Shown here: piece after piece, positions 9,631-19,671 of the stretch | Layout of the letters: each line of letters starts with the position of its first letter | How positions within the stretch are numbered: the first letter of the stretch is position 1 | Notes under the pieces: generated by a model | What the model saw: the letters and a program-made list of their open reading frames with translations, nothing else | What the model was told of the DNA's origin: nothing | The model's database searches: none | Source of the DNA: Vulcanimicrobiota bacterium | GTDB lineage: Bacteria; Vulcanimicrobiota; Vulcanimicrobiia; Vulcanimicrobiales; Vulcanimicrobiaceae | DNA: 35,497 nucleotides | Reading direction: 5' to 3' | Assembly (NCBI GenBank): GCA_027364935.1 | Contig: DAHXOK010000002.1 | Location: forward strand, 52,659 to 88,155 | Program-made: the position numbers and the translations under genes

Positions 9631-9851
9631 TCGCTCCCGAAGCGCTGGTCTTCGAAGGTCCGCAGCCCAGCCGGGAGGAGGCGGTAGCAATTGCTGCTGC
9701 CATCGGCGCGCTCATTGCGCCTGCACGGGATGGGTGCTCCGGAGCCGAGCGTAACCATGCTCGGCAAGGCGGAGGAGTCTCCGTCCCGTCCAGGTACGGT
9801 GAGAGTGCGTGGCGCCGGGCGATGCTCAACAGCATCCTAGAGCTTCCCTAG
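9627..9851 (+). CDS. small protein, candidate acyl-CoA carboxylase epsilon-like subunit
   Basis: 74 aa, GTG start overlapping the fabI stop; MIAPEALVFEGPQPSREEAVAIAAAIGALIAP...SAWRRAMLNSILELP; located 9 nt upstream of the biotin carboxylase gene; short length, GxPxxEE...AAI helix and terminal W resemble AccE/PccE peptides. Confidence 0.5.
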   Translation: MIAPEALVFEGPQPSREEAVAIAAAIGALIAPARDGCSGAERNHARQGGGVSVPSRYGESAWRRAMLNSILELP

Positions 9852-9860
9852 GCGACGCCG

Positions 9861-11624
9861 ATGTTCCGTAAGATCCTCATTGCGAATCGCGGCGAAATCG
9901 CCGTGCGCGTCATTCGAACGGCGCGCGAGATGGGTATCGCGTGCGTCGCGGTTTACTCCGAAGCCGATCGCGATGCGATGCACGCGCGCATCGCGGACGA
10001 GTCCTATTTCTTGGGACCGGCCGCGCCGGCGAAGAGTTATCTCGACGCCGACCGACTCTTCGACGTCGCGCGACGCGCCCGTATCGACGCCGTTCACCCC
10101 GGGTACGGATTTCTCGCAGAGAACGCGCCGTTCGCGCGTCGCGTCGTCGCCGAGGGTTTGACGTGGATCGGCCCGCATCCCGACGCAATCGATGCAATGG
10201 GCGACAAGCTACGCGCGCGCCGTGCGATGGAGGCGGCCGGCGTTCCCTTCGTGCCGGGAGGCACCGAGCCGCTCGGCGATGCGGCAGCGGCGCGAGGCGC
10301 CGCAGCGCGCTACGGCTTACCCATAGCACTCAAGGCTTCTGGCGGCGGTGGCGGCAAGGGGTTGAAGGTTGCGCGCACGCTCGACGAGATCGAGGCGGCG
10401 TTCTCGACGGCGACGCGCGAGGCACAGGCGTATTTCAAGAACCCGACGCTGTACGCCGAGCGCTACCTCGAGAATCCCAAGCACATCGAGTTGCAAATCC
10501 TCGCCGACAAGCACGGGACGACGCTCCACGTTGGGGAGCGCGACTGCTCGCTCCAGCGCCGCCACCAGAAGATCTGGGAAGAGGCACCGACGCACATCGC
10601 CGAGACGGTGCGCTCGGGAATTCGCGACGCCGGCATTCGTGCGGCCCGCGCGATTGCGTACGACTCGGTAGGGACGATCGAGTTTCTCGTCGACGACCAG
10701 GCGTTCTATTTTCTCGAGATGAACACGCGCATTCAAGTCGAGCATACGGTTACCGAGATGACGAGCGGCCTCGATCTCGTTCGCGAGCAGATTCGCGTCG
10801 CCGCCGGCGAGCCGCTCGGATACCGCCAGGATGCCGTTCGCTTCTTCGGCTGCGCGATCGAGGGGCGCGTCAATGCCGAAGACCCCGACGAGGACTTTCG
10901 TCCGGCTCCCGGCACGATTCTCGCCTATCACGAGCCCGGAGGACCCGGCGTCCGCGTCGACTCCGCGGCCTTCGCCGGCTTGCGCATCGCGCCCGAGTAC
11001 GATTCGCTGATCGCCAAGCTCGTCGTGTGGGCACCGTCTCGCAGTGAAGCGCTCGCGCGCCTGCGCCGCGCAATCGACGAGTATCGCATCGAAGGCGTAC
11101 CGACGACGTTGCCTATGCTGCGCGCGCTCTGCGATCATCCCCCGGTCGTCGACGGGACGTACGGCACGGCAACGCTCGAAGAGTTCGCCCGACGGCTTGC
11201 CTCGAAGCGCGCCGCGACGCCGCATGAGGAAACGGCGGCTCCGTCGTTTGCGGTCTCCGCGGGCGCCCGCGAGGCCGACGGTACGATCGCCGTAGAGGTC
11301 GACGACAAGCTCTACCGCGTGCGCTTTCCCTCTCCTCGAGGGGCCCGAGGTCCGCAGCTACCGAGGGCGCCACGCGTCGGCACGAGCGCCGACGTCGCCA
11401 AGGCCGCGACGGGTAACGAGATTCGCTCGCCCATGCACGGCGTCGTCGTCGAGATCTCCGTATCGGTAGGAGAACGCGTAGCTTTGGACCAGGTCGTCGC
11501 GGTTATCGAGGCGATGAAAATGATGAACGAGGTTCGCGCGCATCGCGCGGGAACGGTGAAGGCAGCGCATACCGCTGCCGGCGCGACGGTAGAGTCGAAC
11601 GCGCCGTTGCTGACGATCGAGTGA
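9861..11624 (+). CDS. pccA: acetyl/propionyl-CoA carboxylase alpha subunit (biotin carboxylase plus biotin carboxyl carrier)
   Basis: MFRKILIANRGEIAVRVIRTAREMGIACVAVYSEADRDAMH; GGGGKGLKV; RDCSLQRRHQKIWEEAP; EMNTRIQVEHTVTE; biotinylation motif VIEAMKMMNEV near the C terminus. Confidence 0.97.
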   Translation: MFRKILIANRGEIAVRVIRTAREMGIACVAVYSEADRDAMHARIADESYFLGPAAPAKSYLDADRLFDVARRARIDAVHPGYGFLAENAPFARRVVAEGLTWIGPHPDAIDAMGDKLRARRAMEAAGVPFVPGGTEPLGDAAAARGAAARYGLPIALKASGGGGGKGLKVARTLDEIEAAFSTATREAQAYFKNPTLYAERYLENPKHIELQILADKHGTTLHVGERDCSLQRRHQKIWEEAPTHIAETVRSGIRDAGIRAARAIAYDSVGTIEFLVDDQAFYFLEMNTRIQVEHTVTEMTSGLDLVREQIRVAAGEPLGYRQDAVRFFGCAIEGRVNAEDPDEDFRPAPGTILAYHEPGGPGVRVDSAAFAGLRIAPEYDSLIAKLVVWAPSRSEALARLRRAIDEYRIEGVPTTLPMLRALCDHPPVVDGTYGTATLEEFARRLASKRAATPHEETAAPSFAVSAGAREADGTIAVEVDDKLYRVRFPSPRGARGPQLPRAPRVGTSADVAKAATGNEIRSPMHGVVVEISVSVGERVALDQVVAVIEAMKMMNEVRAHRAGTVKAAHTAAGATVESNAPLLTIE

Positions 11625-11636
11625 GCTAGGGAACCC

Positions 11637-12029
11637 CTAGCGGATCAGGACGATGCGATCGGCGACGAACGCGGGCGCCGCCCAGCTTCTGCGCACCCAG
11701 TAGCCGTCGATCGCGACGCGCATTCCCGCGACGAGCGTCAGACCCGTCGGAAGAATCACGGTTCCGTCGTGCAGATGCACGGAAATGCGATTGCCTCGGG
11801 CGTCGAGCACGAGAAAATAGGGAACCGAGTACGCGACGACGCCGCGAAGGTGAAAGGCGGTCACCGGCGGCGCGACCTGTGGGCCCCGATCCGGCGCGCC
11901 TGGAGGAGGAAGCGATTGCTGCTGCCCGCCGGCTTCCGGCGGAGCGGGTGGATACTGTTGCGCGACCGCTGCGAGAGGCCCGACAACGAGTGCGGCGAGG
12001 AACGCGGCCGACGCGAGCTTCGACATCAT
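11637..12029 (-). CDS. small secreted hypothetical protein (predicted beta/OB-like domain)
   Basis: Signal peptide [24 protein letters not shown], Pro-rich linker, then [54 protein letters not shown]. Confidence 0.6.
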   Translation of the reverse strand: MMSKLASAAFLAALVVGPLAAVAQQYPPAPPEAGGQQQSLPPPGAPDRGPQVAPPVTAFHLRGVVAYSVPYFLVLDARGNRISVHLHDGTVILPTGLTLVAGMRVAIDGYWVRRSWAAPAFVADRIVLIR

Positions 12030-12079
12030 CGAGGAGACTTCGGCGAGGCCTTCGCACGGCCTCGCGGAACCAACCGGCC

Positions 12080-13675
12080 ATGGCCGACATGCCCGAGGAA
12101 CGCCGCGTGCGCGAAAGCAACGGATCCGGCATCCCTCTGCATGCCGCGTACGACGCGGTCGACGGCGCGCGCGATCTGGGAAAGCCCGGCGAGTTTCCGT
12201 TTGCGCGCGGGATCTACCCCACCATGTACCGCGGGCGCTTGTGGACGATGCGTCAATACGCGGGTTTTGCGACTGCGGCCGAGTCGAACGCGCGCTATCG
12301 CTACCTGCTCGCCCGCGGACAGACCGGACTCTCCGTCGCCTTCGATCTGCCGACGCAGCTCGGCTATGACTCCGACGCGCCGCAGGCGCGCGGCGAAGTC
12401 GGGAAGGTGGGCGTCGCCATCGACTCGGTCGCCGACATGGAGACGTTGCTCGACGCCATTCCGCTAGACCGCGTCACGATATCTATGACGATCAACGCGC
12501 CGGCGGCGATTCTGCTGGCGCTGCTCCTCGCCGTCGCGCGGCGGCGCGGCATCCCCTACCGAACGCTCGGCGGAACCATCCAAAACGACGTGCTCAAAGA
12601 GTACGTCGCGCGCGGGACGTACATCTACCCGCCGAAGCCGTCGCTGCGCCTCGTGACTGATGCCATGAGCTATTGCGCAAGCCAGGTCCCGCAATGGAAT
12701 CCGATCTCGATCTCGGGATACCACATTCGCGAGGCGGGCTCTACGGCGGTCGAAGAGATCGCCTTCACGCTCTCCAACGCAAAGGCATACCTGCATGCGG
12801 CGCGGGAGGCGGGCATCGCGCTCGAAGCGGTCGCTCCGCGCATCTCCTTCTTCTGGAACGCGCACAACGACTTCTTCGAAGAAGTCGCAAAGTTCCGCGC
12901 CGCGCGCTATCTCTGGGCGCACATCGTCCGCGACGAGTTCGGCTGTACGGATCCTGCGTCGCAGCGACTACGCTTCCACACGCAGACGGGCGGATCGACG
13001 CTCACGGCGCAGGAGCCGGAGAACAACGTCGTGCGCGTGACGCTTCAGGCGCTTGCCGCCGTGCTAGGCGGCACGCAGTCGCTCCATACCAACGGGAAAG
13101 ACGAGGCCTTCGCGCTCCCAACGCAGGAGAGCGCAAAGCTGGCACTGAGGACGCAGCAGATCATCGCCTACGAGAGCGGCGTCGCCGATGTCGTCGATCC
13201 GCTAGCCGGCTCGTACTACGTCGAGTCCCTCACCAACGCATTGATCGAGCGCGCCGAAACTCTCGTCGCCGAGGTCGACGCCATCGGAGGCGCGGTCGCC
13301 GCGATCGAGAGCGGCTGGATGCAGCGCCGCATCGCCGACTCTGCGTACGCCGCGCAGCAGGCGATCGAGCGCGGTGACGCGCGCGTCGTCGGGGTAAATG
13401 TCTTTACCGAGAACGCGTCGCCACCGCCGCCCTTGCAGCGCATCGACGAACGCGTCGAGCGCGAACAAATCGAGCGCGTACGCGCCTTTCGCGCTTCGCG
13501 CGACGCGGCTGCGGTGCGGGCATGCCTCGAGGCGGTGCGCCGCGCGGCGAGCGGAAGCGAGAACCTCATGCCGCATTTCGTAGAGAGCGTCGATGCCGGC
13601 GCAACGCTCGGCGAGATCAGCGACGTGCTGCGCGAAGCCTTCGGTACGTATCGCTCCAACGAAGGCTTCTCGTGA
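12080..13675 (+). CDS. methylmalonyl-CoA mutase family, large (catalytic) subunit without B12-binding domain
   Basis: ATG 12080: [15 protein letters not shown]...[100 protein letters not shown]; no C-terminal DxHxxG cobalamin domain. Confidence 0.95.
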   Translation: MADMPEERRVRESNGSGIPLHAAYDAVDGARDLGKPGEFPFARGIYPTMYRGRLWTMRQYAGFATAAESNARYRYLLARGQTGLSVAFDLPTQLGYDSDAPQARGEVGKVGVAIDSVADMETLLDAIPLDRVTISMTINAPAAILLALLLAVARRRGIPYRTLGGTIQNDVLKEYVARGTYIYPPKPSLRLVTDAMSYCASQVPQWNPISISGYHIREAGSTAVEEIAFTLSNAKAYLHAAREAGIALEAVAPRISFFWNAHNDFFEEVAKFRAARYLWAHIVRDEFGCTDPASQRLRFHTQTGGSTLTAQEPENNVVRVTLQALAAVLGGTQSLHTNGKDEAFALPTQESAKLALRTQQIIAYESGVADVVDPLAGSYYVESLTNALIERAETLVAEVDAIGGAVAAIESGWMQRRIADSAYAAQQAIERGDARVVGVNVFTENASPPPPLQRIDERVEREQIERVRAFRASRDAAAVRACLEAVRRAASGSENLMPHFVESVDAGATLGEISDVLREAFGTYRSNEGFS

Positions 13676-14088
13676 CGAGCTCGTGGCCGATCGACCACAT
13701 CGCGATCGTCGTGGGCGACCTCGACGCAGCGATCGCCCTCTACACGGAGCGCCTCGGCTTTGCGCAACTCTATCGGGAGATCGTCGCCGACCAAAGCGTC
13801 GAGGCGGTGGGGTTGGAAGCCGGCGACTCGGTGATCGAGTTACTGCGCGCGCTCGACGAAGATTCGGCAATCGCACGGTATCGCGGCGACGCGCCGACGA
13901 AGTTCCATCACGTCGCCTACCGCGTCGAAAACCTCGAGGGGACGCTCGCAGAACTCAAACGCAACGGCATTGCCTTGATCGATGAGGCACCCAGAGCGGG
14001 GGCCCACGGCAACCGCATCGCCTTCCTGCACCCGACCTCGACCGCCGGGGTACTCATCGAACTCTGCCAACCCGAACGCTCGAGTTGA
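13672..14088 (+). CDS. mce: methylmalonyl-CoA epimerase
   Basis: GTG start overlapping mutase stop (GTGA): [30 protein letters not shown]...[56 protein letters not shown]. Confidence 0.93.
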   Translation: MTSSWPIDHIAIVVGDLDAAIALYTERLGFAQLYREIVADQSVEAVGLEAGDSVIELLRALDEDSAIARYRGDAPTKFHHVAYRVENLEGTLAELKRNGIALIDEAPRAGAHGNRIAFLHPTSTAGVLIELCQPERSS

Positions 14089-14123
14089 GGCCGGTCCGCC
14101 TCGGTGCCGCGCGCAGCGGCTTC

Positions 14124-15014
14124 TCAGCGAATCGAGCGAACCGTGCGCTGCACGAACACGGGACGGAAGGCAAAGCGCTCCATCATGGCTTTGGTTGGAA
14201 CGCGTACGCGATCGGCCAGTCGCAGCATCTGCAAGACTTTGATGTGCCACCAGGTCATATCCATCTCGAACCACGCAAGTCCGTGGCGCGCAGAGAACGG
14301 GAAGGCGTGATGATTGTTGTGCCAGCCCTCACCGAAGGAGACCAAGGCGACCCACCATGAGTTCGTCGACCGGTCGTCGGTCTTGAAGGTACGATAGCCG
14401 GCCCAGTGCGATGCGCTATTCACGAACCACGTCGTGTGGTAGGTATAGACGAGGCGTACGAAGATGCCCCAGAAAACCCACGACCAGCCGCCAATCGCGA
14501 GCAATGCGAGCGCAAGGCCGACCTGCAGCGGAACCGACAAGTACGAGAGCGCGCGATAGTAGGGATCGCAGACCAAATCTGGGCAATGGCGCGCCCGCTC
14601 CTCTTTCGACGGCACGTAGCGATTCTTGACGATGAGCCACTTGATGTGAGCCCACGTAAATCCGCGTCGCGTCGTGTGCGGATCACCGGTGTGATCGGAG
14701 TGCGCGTGATGGACGCGATGCGTCGCCACCCACTCGATCGGTGCCCCTTGCATCGCGAGCGTTCCCACGGTCGCGACGATATATTCCAGAGGCCAACGCA
14801 AGCGTAAGCTGCGGTGGGTCAGCGTTCGGTGATAGCCGAGCGTCACGCCGATCGCTCCCGTGAGATACGCGAGGACCGCAGCGGCGGCGACCGCCTGCCA
14901 CGAGAAGAATGCCGGAATGAACGCCAAGAGCGCGCAGAGATGAATTGCCGTGAGCGGAACGCCGTTCGTCCAATTTGGCCCGCGGGGCCAGAGGCGTTGC
15001 CTAGTGAGCTGCAT
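14124..15014 (-). CDS. acyl-CoA/fatty acid desaturase (delta-9 type)
   Basis: MQLTRQRLWPRGPNWTNGV...; three His boxes HRTLTH, HRVHHAH, HNNHHAF; multiple TM segments. Confidence 0.92.
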   Translation of the reverse strand: MQLTRQRLWPRGPNWTNGVPLTAIHLCALLAFIPAFFSWQAVAAAAVLAYLTGAIGVTLGYHRTLTHRSLRLRWPLEYIVATVGTLAMQGAPIEWVATHRVHHAHSDHTGDPHTTRRGFTWAHIKWLIVKNRYVPSKEERARHCPDLVCDPYYRALSYLSVPLQVGLALALLAIGGWSWVFWGIFVRLVYTYHTTWFVNSASHWAGYRTFKTDDRSTNSWWVALVSFGEGWHNNHHAFPFSARHGLAWFEMDMTWWHIKVLQMLRLADRVRVPTKAMMERFAFRPVFVQRTVRSIR

Positions 15015-15028
15015 CGAGATATCCCTTA

Positions 15029-15046
15029 TTCCCCAAATGGGGGGAA
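15029..15046. promoter_or_regulatory. short inverted repeat TTCCCC-N6-GGGGAA between DUF4127 stop and desaturase start
   Basis: ttccccaaatggggggaa, perfect 6-bp stem, 15 nt upstream of the desaturase ATG. Confidence 0.3.
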
Positions 15047-15048
15047 AA

Positions 15049-16635
15049 TCACTTCGTCGGGACGTTTGGAGCGAGACCAACCTCAATTTGCGTTTCGAAG
15101 GTGCGATCCCATGGTAGCGTGATCCGCATGGCCGCAATATGATAGCCGGGATATAACTGCGTTAAGATGGCTTGCGCCTCGTTCCAGAGCAAGGCGCGAT
15201 TCTCTTCGGCGACTCTGGCCGCCACCGGAGGCAAAAGCAGCATGTGGTCGATCTTCTGCGCTTCGAGCTGCGCGTCCAGGAGCGGCCGCACCTCGACGTG
15301 GTATGCATAATCGTCGGCAAACCGCATGAACGTGAACTCCTTGTGCGCCAAATCGTCGTACGTTCCAGACCGGCGGCCGACGCCTGCGGCGACTGCCTCG
15401 GCAAGCGCCGTCCCAACCGTATTCGCATTCGTATTCCAGGAGGCGTAGGCGTCGAGCCGCGTCGCGATGCCGTCGGCGAGAATGCGCCGAGCGAAGCCGC
15501 CCTGATCCGCGTATCCGGGATTCCCCCCGCCTTCGAGAAACGTGATGTCCGCGAGAGCGACCGAGCGCCCCAGCGTTTCGTCGGCACGCATCGCCTCTAC
15601 GAACGCGTCGTCTTGCGCCGGCGAGGTCTCAGGTACGCGCACGTAGAGCACGATCTCGGGATTTTCGTCGTTTTCTACGCCCCCGCAGAGCGCGATCAGC
15701 CGGCCGATCGCTACGGAGACGGGCGCGTACTCGAGCGGGTCCTGCGCGAGCGCGCCGCCGGGCGTGGAGTAACGAACCGCGATACGCGGTCGCCAGCCGA
15801 TGCTGCGCGCGAGGGCGTGCGCTACCAGCGCCATTCCCAGCTCGTCGGCGCCGGGCTCGATTGCAACCCTTTCCCCGGCACCGTCGGAGACGATGTCACC
15901 CTCCAACGCCGCACGGTCTGGGACGTCGATGCCGACCGGTCCGGCGTCGTCTTGACCGAGCACGAGCAAATCGAACGCAGAAGACGGCGGAGACGCCTTC
16001 GCCACCCACAATCGATCGACGGCGAGGTCGCGCGCACGGTCCGCTACGTACTCATCGAACGCGGGACCCGCAAGCGCGCGGAACTGCTCGGCGCGCGCCT
16101 GTTCGCCCGGCAAGATCGGATCGTGGAGCTTAGCGTACTCCCACAGATACTGCCAGATCGCACCGGACGCGAAATACGTCTGCCCCGCGCCGATCGCCGG
16201 CATGCCGGTAGGCGCAAGACGCATGATGGTGCCGAAGGCGGAAAACCACGCGTTCGGATGGTGCGCGCGTAGCCGCACCACGTCGCGCACGCGATAGTAG
16301 GCATCGGCGTAGGTCGTGCCGGGAACGCGCGATGCAAGAAGTCCTCCGTAGACGAGCATGTCGGTCGATAGCACGTACGCGCCCGCGTCGCGCGGCGCGC
16401 GCGCGTTCAGCCAGGCGATAATCGCGTCCGGAGATCCGGGCTCCGTGTAGTGGCCGAGCAATGCGCGTGGTGGGGTGACGACGTTGCGCCCCGCGATGCG
16501 CCCGAGTAAGACTGGAAGCTGCAAAGTCACCGGTCGGTCGTCCATCGAGACGAAGACGATCGGCCGGGCAGTTGCTGCTGCAACCGGTCGACCCGCAAGC
16601 AGAAGCGCCGCCGCCAAGACCAGCGCGAACCTCAC
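15049..16635 (-). CDS. DUF4127 family secreted protein
   Basis: 528 aa; signal peptide MRFALVLAAALLLAGRPVAAA then ARPIVFVSMDDRPVTLQLPVLLGRIAGRNVVTPPRALLGHYTEPGSPDAIIAWLN...YVLSTDMLVYGGLLASR, characteristic DUF4127 N terminus. Confidence 0.85.
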   Translation of the reverse strand: MRFALVLAAALLLAGRPVAAATARPIVFVSMDDRPVTLQLPVLLGRIAGRNVVTPPRALLGHYTEPGSPDAIIAWLNARAPRDAGAYVLSTDMLVYGGLLASRVPGTTYADAYYRVRDVVRLRAHHPNAWFSAFGTIMRLAPTGMPAIGAGQTYFASGAIWQYLWEYAKLHDPILPGEQARAEQFRALAGPAFDEYVADRARDLAVDRLWVAKASPPSSAFDLLVLGQDDAGPVGIDVPDRAALEGDIVSDGAGERVAIEPGADELGMALVAHALARSIGWRPRIAVRYSTPGGALAQDPLEYAPVSVAIGRLIALCGGVENDENPEIVLYVRVPETSPAQDDAFVEAMRADETLGRSVALADITFLEGGGNPGYADQGGFARRILADGIATRLDAYASWNTNANTVGTALAEAVAAGVGRRSGTYDDLAHKEFTFMRFADDYAYHVEVRPLLDAQLEAQKIDHMLLLPPVAARVAEENRALLWNEAQAILTQLYPGYHIAAMRITLPWDRTFETQIEVGLAPNVPTK

Positions 16636-17516
16636 AACGCCTCGCGCAGCCGTCCGCGCACGCGTTCGAGCATGGTGCGCGCCGACGCAGCGTCGACGCC
16701 GTGTCGCGACATCACGACGGCGACCTTCACGTTACCACCGGCGGCAGCGAGAAGCGTTGCAGCACGAGTCTCGTCGACGCCGGCGATGCGGCAGACGATC
16801 CGGCGCGCGCGCTCGCGAAGCTTGCGGTTCGAGGCCACGACGTCGACCATGAGATTCTCGTACACCTTGCCGAGCCGGACCATGACGGCAGTCGAGATCG
16901 CGTTCAGCACGATCTTCTGCGCCGTGGCCGCCCGCATTCGGGTCGAGCCGGCGATCGGCTCGGCTCCCGTATGCAGGAGAATCACGCGCTGCGCGGCTTC
17001 GGCGAGCGACGAGCCGTCGCTGTTGACGACGGCAACGGTAAATGCGCCGCGCGCGCCCGCGGACGTGAGCGCCGAGACGACGTACGGCGCACGTCCGGCC
17101 GCAGAGAACCCGATCACGACATCGCCTCCATCGACGTCGCGCATCGCCTCCTCACCGGCCCCCGCATCGTCTTCCGCACCTTCGATCGCTCGCACGAGCG
17201 CGCTCGCTCCACCGGCAACGTGCGCTCGAACGAGCTCGGGCTCGACGCCGAACGTCGGCGGCATCTCCGCCGAGTCGAGCATCGCCAACCTTCCGCTCGT
17301 TCCGGCTCCGACGTAGTGCAACCGTCCGCCGCTCTCCAGCCGGCGAACGATCTCGTCCACGACGCTTGCAATCTCACGCCGCCGTTCGAAGACCGCGTCG
17401 ATCGCACCGCGCTGCGTTTCGATCAATCGCGCGACGAGCGCATCGCAAGAGAGCACGTCGAGATCGGCACCGCGTTCGTCGACGGTTTCCGTCTCGGGAA
17501 GATCGCCGCTTAGCAC
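16632..17516 (-). CDS. murQ: N-acetylmuramic acid 6-phosphate etherase
   Basis: RRLESGGRLHYVGAGTSGRLAMLDSAEMPPTFG; SIS domain; GAEPIAGSTRMRAATAQKIVLNAISTAVMVRLGKVYENLMVDVVASNRKL. Confidence 0.96.
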   Translation of the reverse strand: MLSGDLPETETVDERGADLDVLSCDALVARLIETQRGAIDAVFERRREIASVVDEIVRRLESGGRLHYVGAGTSGRLAMLDSAEMPPTFGVEPELVRAHVAGGASALVRAIEGAEDDAGAGEEAMRDVDGGDVVIGFSAAGRAPYVVSALTSAGARGAFTVAVVNSDGSSLAEAAQRVILLHTGAEPIAGSTRMRAATAQKIVLNAISTAVMVRLGKVYENLMVDVVASNRKLRERARRIVCRIAGVDETRAATLLAAAGGNVKVAVVMSRHGVDAASARTMLERVRGRLREAL

Positions 17517-18643
17517 TCCGCTTCGACCCGCGCGAGCAGAGCGTTCAGCTCGTATGGAGCGATGGATCCGAGCGCGACCGGCTTGCGCGCTCCCGTCGCG
17601 CGAGGGACGTTCGCACTCCGCCCGCGCAGCGTCTCGTAGCCGAGCACGGCAAACGCGACGGCTTCCTTTGCATCCGGCGAGATTCCCATCGTATCCGAGC
17701 GTTCGACGCGCGCGCCTGAAAGCCGTGCCCCCAGACGTGCCAGGAGCGCCGGATTGTTCGCGCCGCCGCCCGAAACGATCACGCGCGAGCCGGACGGGGC
17801 GTGCGCCGCTATGGCGCGCGATGCGGTAATCGCGGTGAGCTCCGTGAGCGTTGCGGCCGCGTCCTCGGTAGAGAGGTGCTCGAGCGCTCGATGCTCGGCG
17901 AGAAACTGTTCGCCGAAGCGCTCGCGACCGGTGCTTTTCGGCGGCTGCAGCGCGAAATACGGGTTGTCGAGCATCGCTGCGAGGATGCGTTCGTCGACGC
18001 GTCCGCGAGCGGCGAGCGCGCCGTCTCGATCGAATCGCTGGTTTCGGTGCGTGCGCGCGCGCACGAGGGCATCGACGAGCATGTTTCCCGGACCCGTGTC
18101 GAATGCGACGATCTCCTCGCTTCGCTTCGGTAGCACGGTCACGTTCGCGATACCGCCGATGTTGAGCGCCACGCGATCTTCGCTGTCGCTGCGGAAGAGA
18201 AGCGCGTCGACGTACGGAACGAGCGGGGCACCGTGGCCGCCCGCAGCACAGTCCGCGCTGCGAAAATCATAACACACGCTCGCGCAAACCGCCTCGCGAA
18301 TCGCGAAGGCGTCGCCAAGCTGCAGAGTGATCCCGCGGTCGCCGTCGTGAAATACCGTCTGCCCGTGCGAGGCGACGTAGTCGGCGGTGTCCCCGCCCAA
18401 GACGGCGCGCGCCGCGCGTCCGAAAACCTCGCCGAGACGACGGTGGAGCTGGGCCGCCTCGGCGAGGCTCCCGCGGTTGGGTGGAAGCGCGCGAAGAAGT
18501 GCTGCGTAAAGATCGTCGTCGAATGCATGGGTCGCGAAACGCACGACTTCAATTGCATAGCGCGCGCCGCGCGGATGAATTCGAACGAGGGCCGCGTCGA
18601 CGCCGTCGAGCGACGTGCCGCTCATCAGCCCGACGGCGATCAC
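17510..18643 (-). CDS. anmK: anhydro-N-acetylmuramic acid kinase
   Basis: MIAVGLMSGTSLDGVDAALVRI; SHGQTVFHDG; NIGGIANVTVLP; FDTGPGNMLVDALV; VSGGGANNPALLARL. Confidence 0.96.
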   Translation of the reverse strand: MIAVGLMSGTSLDGVDAALVRIHPRGARYAIEVVRFATHAFDDDLYAALLRALPPNRGSLAEAAQLHRRLGEVFGRAARAVLGGDTADYVASHGQTVFHDGDRGITLQLGDAFAIREAVCASVCYDFRSADCAAGGHGAPLVPYVDALLFRSDSEDRVALNIGGIANVTVLPKRSEEIVAFDTGPGNMLVDALVRARTHRNQRFDRDGALAARGRVDERILAAMLDNPYFALQPPKSTGRERFGEQFLAEHRALEHLSTEDAAATLTELTAITASRAIAAHAPSGSRVIVSGGGANNPALLARLGARLSGARVERSDTMGISPDAKEAVAFAVLGYETLRGRSANVPRATGARKPVALGSIAPYELNALLARVEAEC

Positions 18644-19671
18644 GCGAGCTCCGACACGGCGGCTTCGCAGAAGGCGGCTCGAAGATCGCGGGTGTCGCTG
18701 CGACCGAAGTACACGCTATTCGTCAGCAGGACGCATTGGAGGTCGCGCTGCGGATCCGCCCACACGCACGTCCCGACGAAGCCCGTGTGTCCGAAGCTCT
18801 CCGGTGAGAAGCATCGCCCGCACGAGTTCTCGTCGTTCGTCTTCAGCGCCCAGCCAAGGCCGCGCCGAAGTACGGGATCCCATGCCTGCTCGCGCGTTGC
18901 CTCACGCACCATCGCTGCCGATTGCAGCTCGTGCGACCGGCCACGAAGCATGCCGAGGTAGATCTCCGCGAGCCATGCAACGTCCGCCGCACGTGCGAAG
19001 AGGCCGGCGTGTCCGGCTGCGCCGCCCATGAGGTACGCCTTCTCGTCGTGAACGTAGCCTTGAACGCGTCCGCGCCAACCGTCGTCTTCGGTTGCGGGTA
19101 TCGTCGCCCGCACGTCTGCTCGCGGGTGAAAAGCCAGCTTCGGCCGGGCAAACGTGCGCGCGACGATCGACGCGAGCGAGCGCCCGTGGAGGCGTTCTAG
19201 CACCATGCCGACGGCGATGAACCCGAGGTCGCTGTAGATCACCCGCTCGCCCGGCCGCGCCGACAGGGGCTCGCGAATCGTGAACTCTTCGACGTTGCGA
19301 TCGAGCAGGAGACGATAGTCCGCGCCGGAGTTCATCCCGGAATCGTGCGCCAGCAGCATGCGCAGCGTGATCGCGGCATGCGGCGTACCGCGCCACTCGG
19401 GGAAGACGCCTTCGAGGCTCTCGTCGAGATCGATGCGCGCGTCGGATACGGCACGCAACGCCAACGTCGCGGTGAAGAGCTTCGTGAGCGACGCAAGGTC
19501 GAAGCGCGTGTCGACGAAGACGGGCTGCGCGCGAGCGTCCGCCCGCGTCGCGCCGTACGCCCGCTCGAAACGCAGTCGTCCGGCGTGCTCGATCCGCGCC
19601 ACCGCGCCGGTGAACGCACTCCCGCACGCCTCACGCAGCAGCGCGTCGACGGCCGTGAAGGATCGACTCAT
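18640..19671 (-). CDS. beta-lactamase-family serine hydrolase (AmiE-like candidate)
   Basis: ATG 19671 overlaps the nagZ stop; MSRSFTAVDALLREACGSAFTGAVARIEHAGRL..; SxxK motif SLTK, YSD motif, LLAHDSGM; lies between nagZ and anmK/murQ. Confidence 0.88.
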   Translation of the reverse strand: MSRSFTAVDALLREACGSAFTGAVARIEHAGRLRFERAYGATRADARAQPVFVDTRFDLASLTKLFTATLALRAVSDARIDLDESLEGVFPEWRGTPHAAITLRMLLAHDSGMNSGADYRLLLDRNVEEFTIREPLSARPGERVIYSDLGFIAVGMVLERLHGRSLASIVARTFARPKLAFHPRADVRATIPATEDDGWRGRVQGYVHDEKAYLMGGAAGHAGLFARAADVAWLAEIYLGMLRGRSHELQSAAMVREATREQAWDPVLRRGLGWALKTNDENSCGRCFSPESFGHTGFVGTCVWADPQRDLQCVLLTNSVYFGRSDTRDLRAAFCEAAVSELA

